Assembly: GCA_021791615.1 (NCBI GenBank)
Contig: JAJYWG010000169.1
Span: 1 to 25,496 of the forward strand
DNA: 25,496 bases
Source of the DNA: Actinomycetes bacterium
Lineage (GTDB): Bacteria; Actinomycetota; Acidimicrobiia; Acidimicrobiales; RAAP-2
Direction: 5' to 3'
The notes below the pieces were generated by a model. It was given only the letters and a program-made list of their open reading frames with translations. It had not been told where the DNA came from and ran no database searches. Positions 22,863 to 25,496 of this stretch are shown here, piece by piece. A program made the position numbers and the translations under genes. Positions within the stretch are counted from its first letter, which is position 1; each line of letters begins with the position of its first letter.

Positions 22863-22891
22863 TTGCTGTCCCTGATCGCCACCGTTAGTTT
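22863..22891 (+). promoter_or_regulatory. Sigma-70-type promoter of the secreted repeat protein
   Basis: TTGCTG (22863-22868) and TAGTTT (22886-22891) are separated by exactly 17 bases, in one of the few AT-richer patches of the gap. Transcription would start near 22898, leaving a leader of about 85 bases before the ATG at 22982. The leader contains the direct repeat AAGGCGAGCC. Confidence 0.55.
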
Positions 22892-22981
22892 CGGCCCGGC
22901 GGACCGTTCTGGGATGGGCAAGGCGAGCCAAGGCGAGCCGAACCGGTCGGAATGCTCCCACGGCGGAGGAGGGTGAGCACA

Positions 22982-24997
22982 ATGCGCTTGAAGGCAGTGG
23001 AGCATCGTGTGAGTAGATCGATCGTGCGGCGGCTGACCAGGGTCCTGGCTGCCGGTGCCTTGGTGGCCGGCGCCGGAGTTGCGTCGCTGGCGCTCACCGG
23101 TGGGACGGCGGGCGCACAGGATCTCGTGTGGGTGCAGGCGGCGACGCCGAGCCCGGGTGCCTCGAACGCGTCCGATTTCCTCACAGGGGTGGCGTGCGTG
23201 TCGACCGCCGACTGCTGGGCGGTCGGGGTGTCGGAGCCCGGGAGCCCGGACGGCCAGACGATGACGCTGCAGTGGGACGGTGCCCAGTGGTCCGAGGTCC
23301 CGAGCCCCAATCCAGCCGGGTCGAGTGCGATGAACGCGCTCCGGGCGGTGGCGTGCGCGTCGGCGTCAGAGTGCTGGGCTGTTGGCTCCATGGGCTCTGG
23401 GAACGGCGGCCCGACCGCGACGCTCGCGCTCGAGTGGAACGGCTCGGCGTGGGTCCAAGTGACCACGCCGAGCCCGGGCGGGAGCACAGCAGTCGATAGC
23501 CTCACGTCGGTCACATGTGTCTCGGCGACTGACTGCTGGGCGGTGGGCCAGGCGAACCCGCAACCTGACGTCGCGCCGCTCGTCCTTCATTGGAACGGCA
23601 CCACATGGAGCCAGGTGCTGACCCCGACCCTGGTCGGCCGGCAGGGAGGTCTGGAGGGCATCTCCTGCACGTCGTCGACAAACTGTGTCGCAGTCGGTGC
23701 GTCGTTCTCGTCTGGGACATTCTCGATCCTCATCCTGGACTGGAACGGCTTGCTCTGGACCCAGGCGACGACGCCGCCGCTGGCGGACACCGCGGCCCCC
23801 GGGGGCCTGCGCGCCGTCGACTGCGTGTCGTCTGCCGACTGCCTGGCTGTCGGCACAGAGAACGACAACCGGACAGCGCTCTCCCTACAGTGGAACGGGT
23901 CGACCTGGTCCGACGTCGCGACGCCCGACATCGGGGGAGTGGAGAATTACCTGTCCAGCGTCACCTGTGCAACGGCCTCGGCGTGCTACTCGGTGGGCGT
24001 GCACCACGAGAACCACGTCGTCGGTACGCCGACAACAACACGAGGCGTGCTCTTGACCTGGAACGGGTCGAGCTGGCAGCAGGGTGCCACCCAGATCGCC
24101 GGTGGATCTACCCCCTTCAAGCTGGATGCCGTGACGTGCGGGTCGGCGGACGACTGCTGGGCTGTCGGCGCCGTCGTCAGCGGTTCGAGCGGTGACCTTC
24201 GGACGCTGGCCGTGGCCGGCACGGTGCCGACGGCGGGCTACTGGGAGGTGGCCTCCGACGGCGGGCTCTTTGCCTACGGGTCTGCTCCCTTCTACGGGTC
24301 CATGGGAGGCAAGCCGCTCAACAAACCCGTGGTGGGCATGGCGCCCACCACGACAGGGGGCGGCTACTGGGAGGTGGCCTCCGACGGGGGGTTGTTCGCC
24401 TTCGGCAACGCTAAGTTCTACGGGTCCATGGGCGGCCAGCCGCTCAACAAACCCGTGGTGGGGATGGCGGCGACTCCGACAGGGGGCGGCTACTGGGAGG
24501 TGGCATCCGACGGGGGGCTGTTCGCCTTCGGCAACGCCAAGTTCTACGGGTCCATGGGTGGCCAGCCGCTCGACAAACCCGTGGTGGGGATGGCGGCGAC
24601 TCCGACAGGGGGCGGCTACTGGGAGGTGGCCTCCGACGGGGGGTTGTTCGCCTTCGGAAACGCCAAGTTCTACGGGTCCATGGGTGGCCAGCCGCTCAAC
24701 AAACCCGTGGTGGGGATGGCGGCGACTCCGACAGGGGGCGGCTACTGGGAGGTGGCCTCCGACGGCGGGTTGTTCGCCTTCGGCAACGCCAAGTTCTACG
24801 GGTCGATGGGTGGCCAGCCGCTCAACAAACCAGTGGTGGGCATGGCTCTTGCCCCGACAGGGGGCGGTTACTGGGAGGTGGCCTCCGACGGGGGGCTGTT
24901 CGCCTTCGGCAATGCCCCCTTCTACGGCTCGATGGGTGGTCAGCCGCTGAACGCCCCCGTGGTGGCCATGGCTGCAACGAGAGTGGTCCAGGTATGA
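22982..24997 (+). CDS. Secreted protein: seven CX5C repeats plus six 42-residue GYW repeats
   Basis: The 671-residue product has a twin-region signal peptide (basic start, hydrophobic core to GTAGAQ near 46). Region one (about 50-415) holds seven repeats, each with a CX5C pair usually followed by AVG (Cys 72/78, 125/131, 179/185, 229/235, 281/287, 329/335, 386/392), alternating with W-N/D-G-x-x-W segments. Seven suggests a disulfide-stapled beta-propeller. Region two (419-671) is six 42-residue repeats beginning [17 protein letters not shown] and containing [10 protein letters not shown], a type common in secreted actinobacterial proteins. No catalytic motif or sorting signal is seen. The ATG at 22982 follows GGAGGAGG by 9 bases; an ATG at 22952 is less likely. 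The next gene overlaps by ATGA. Confidence 0.87.
   Translation: MRLKAVEHRVSRSIVRRLTRVLAAGALVAGAGVASLALTGGTAGAQDLVWVQAATPSPGASNASDFLTGVACVSTADCWAVGVSEPGSPDGQTMTLQWDGAQWSEVPSPNPAGSSAMNALRAVACASASECWAVGSMGSGNGGPTATLALEWNGSAWVQVTTPSPGGSTAVDSLTSVTCVSATDCWAVGQANPQPDVAPLVLHWNGTTWSQVLTPTLVGRQGGLEGISCTSSTNCVAVGASFSSGTFSILILDWNGLLWTQATTPPLADTAAPGGLRAVDCVSSADCLAVGTENDNRTALSLQWNGSTWSDVATPDIGGVENYLSSVTCATASACYSVGVHHENHVVGTPTTTRGVLLTWNGSSWQQGATQIAGGSTPFKLDAVTCGSADDCWAVGAVVSGSSGDLRTLAVAGTVPTAGYWEVASDGGLFAYGSAPFYGSMGGKPLNKPVVGMAPTTTGGGYWEVASDGGLFAFGNAKFYGSMGGQPLNKPVVGMAATPTGGGYWEVASDGGLFAFGNAKFYGSMGGQPLDKPVVGMAATPTGGGYWEVASDGGLFAFGNAKFYGSMGGQPLNKPVVGMAATPTGGGYWEVASDGGLFAFGNAKFYGSMGGQPLNKPVVGMALAPTGGGYWEVASDGGLFAFGNAPFYGSMGGQPLNAPVVAMAATRVVQV
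24236..24991 (+). repeat. Six tandem 126-bp coding repeats
   Basis: Units begin at 24236, 24362, 24488, 24614, 24740 and 24866, exactly 126 bp apart, each encoding 42 residues from GYW. Units 2 and 4 differ at only 3 of 126 bases, all or nearly all silent. Unit 1 and the second half of unit 6 are the most divergent. The identity at DNA level points to recent duplication or gene conversion. Confidence 0.95.
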
Positions 24998-25496
24998 GCT
25001 GCCTGCTCTGGTGCCGGGACCTCTATCGGTCCCGGTGCCGCTCAACGCTGCCTGGCGCCGCGGTGACGCGACGCTGCACCGCGATGGGACTGTGTAGCGC
25101 GCTGGGACTGGGCACCGTGCTCGCGGTCCTCGGTGTCGCACCACAGCAATCGATGACTGGTTTTGCGCTTACGAGCAATGCAACGTCAGCAGGGGCGAAT
25201 GTGACCCTGTCGTCGCACGTCGACGTGGTTGGCATGGCCGCCTCGCGGACAGGCAATGGTTACTGGCTCGAATCCTCCGACGGCGGGCTGTTCGCCTTCG
25301 GCAATGCCCCCTTCTACGGGTCGATGGGCGGCAAGCCGCTGGATGCCCCGGTGGTGGGGATGGCGGCAACCCCGAGAGGGGGTGGCTACTGGGAGGTGGC
25401 CGCCGACGGCGGGCTGTTCGCCTTCGGCAACGCCACGTTCTCCGGGTCGATGGGCGGCCAGCCGCTGGATGCCCCGGTGGTGGGGATGGCGGCCAC
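24994..25496 (+). CDS. Second secreted GYW-repeat protein, 3' end outside window
   Basis: The frame from ATG 24994 stays open to the window edge (167 codons). It opens with a basic, Cys-containing segment, then a hydrophobic signal-like stretch ([19 protein letters not shown], about residues 31-49), a Ser/Thr/Asn-rich spacer, and 42-residue repeats beginning [10 protein letters not shown] and [10 protein letters not shown]. The ATG overlaps the previous stop as ATGA, suggesting coupling; an ATG at 25084 would give a shorter signal peptide. There is no CX5C domain before the repeats, unlike the preceding gene, so it may be a duplicate of that gene's C-terminal half with a new export signal. 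What follows the repeats is unknown. Confidence 0.85.
   Translation, partial: MSCLLWCRDLYRSRCRSTLPGAAVTRRCTAMGLCSALGLGTVLAVLGVAPQQSMTGFALTSNATSAGANVTLSSHVDVVGMAASRTGNGYWLESSDGGLFAFGNAPFYGSMGGKPLDAPVVGMAATPRGGGYWEVAADGGLFAFGNATFSGSMGGQPLDAPVVGMAA
25258..25496 (+). repeat. 126-bp coding repeats continuing past the edge
   Basis: Units start at 25258 and 25384, again 126 bp apart and in the same register as the array at 24236. They share long identical tracts with it, including the segments encoding GGLFAFGNA and GSMGG. Confidence 0.93.

Overview
The window is a high-GC chromosomal stretch that reads as Actinomycetota, probably an Acidimicrobiia-like lineage. The evidence is an LLM-class F420-type oxidoreductase, a class E sortase, a MarP-type acid-resistance protease, a CIRCE element, a PHO-box-like direct repeat, frequent GTG/TTG starts, and secreted 42-residue GYW...SDGG repeats. 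The lineage is inferred from gene content only. I see no tRNA, rRNA or CRISPR array.

Left part (1-3240). The edge cuts an IS607-family element: the first 21 codons of its serine-recombinase transposase are visible on the minus strand. Its end truncates an acetoacetate-decarboxylase-like gene, which is the last gene of an amidohydrolase operon. A divergent TetR regulator and a short-chain dehydrogenase face it across a perfect operator-like palindrome that touches the TetR start codon.

Nutrient and housekeeping genes (3240-8880). There is a PHS-type phosphate symporter with a PHO-box-like site upstream, purU, a small two-helix membrane protein, an Amt ammonium transporter in which the first pore histidine is glutamate, and a small heat-shock protein under a perfect CIRCE element. 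Tandem 14-17 bp arrays occupy most of the gaps between these genes.

Envelope and metabolism (8999-19551). A class E sortase is followed by an LLM oxidoreductase/aldehyde dehydrogenase pair. Next comes a lipoprotein with seven CX5C repeats, divergent from marP. A three-gene overlapping operon follows: GH15 glucanase/trehalase-like enzyme, glucose dehydrogenase, and a His-rich metallo-beta-lactamase-fold hydrolase. It could convert an alpha-glucoside to glucose, gluconolactone and gluconate.

Right part (19578-25496). On the minus strand lie a small charged protein, a DEAD-box helicase fused to a cold-shock domain, and a large TetR-like regulator. Divergent from that regulator are two coupled secreted-protein genes. 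The first combines a second seven-repeat CX5C domain with six near-identical 126-bp repeats; the second carries more of the same repeats and runs off the right edge.
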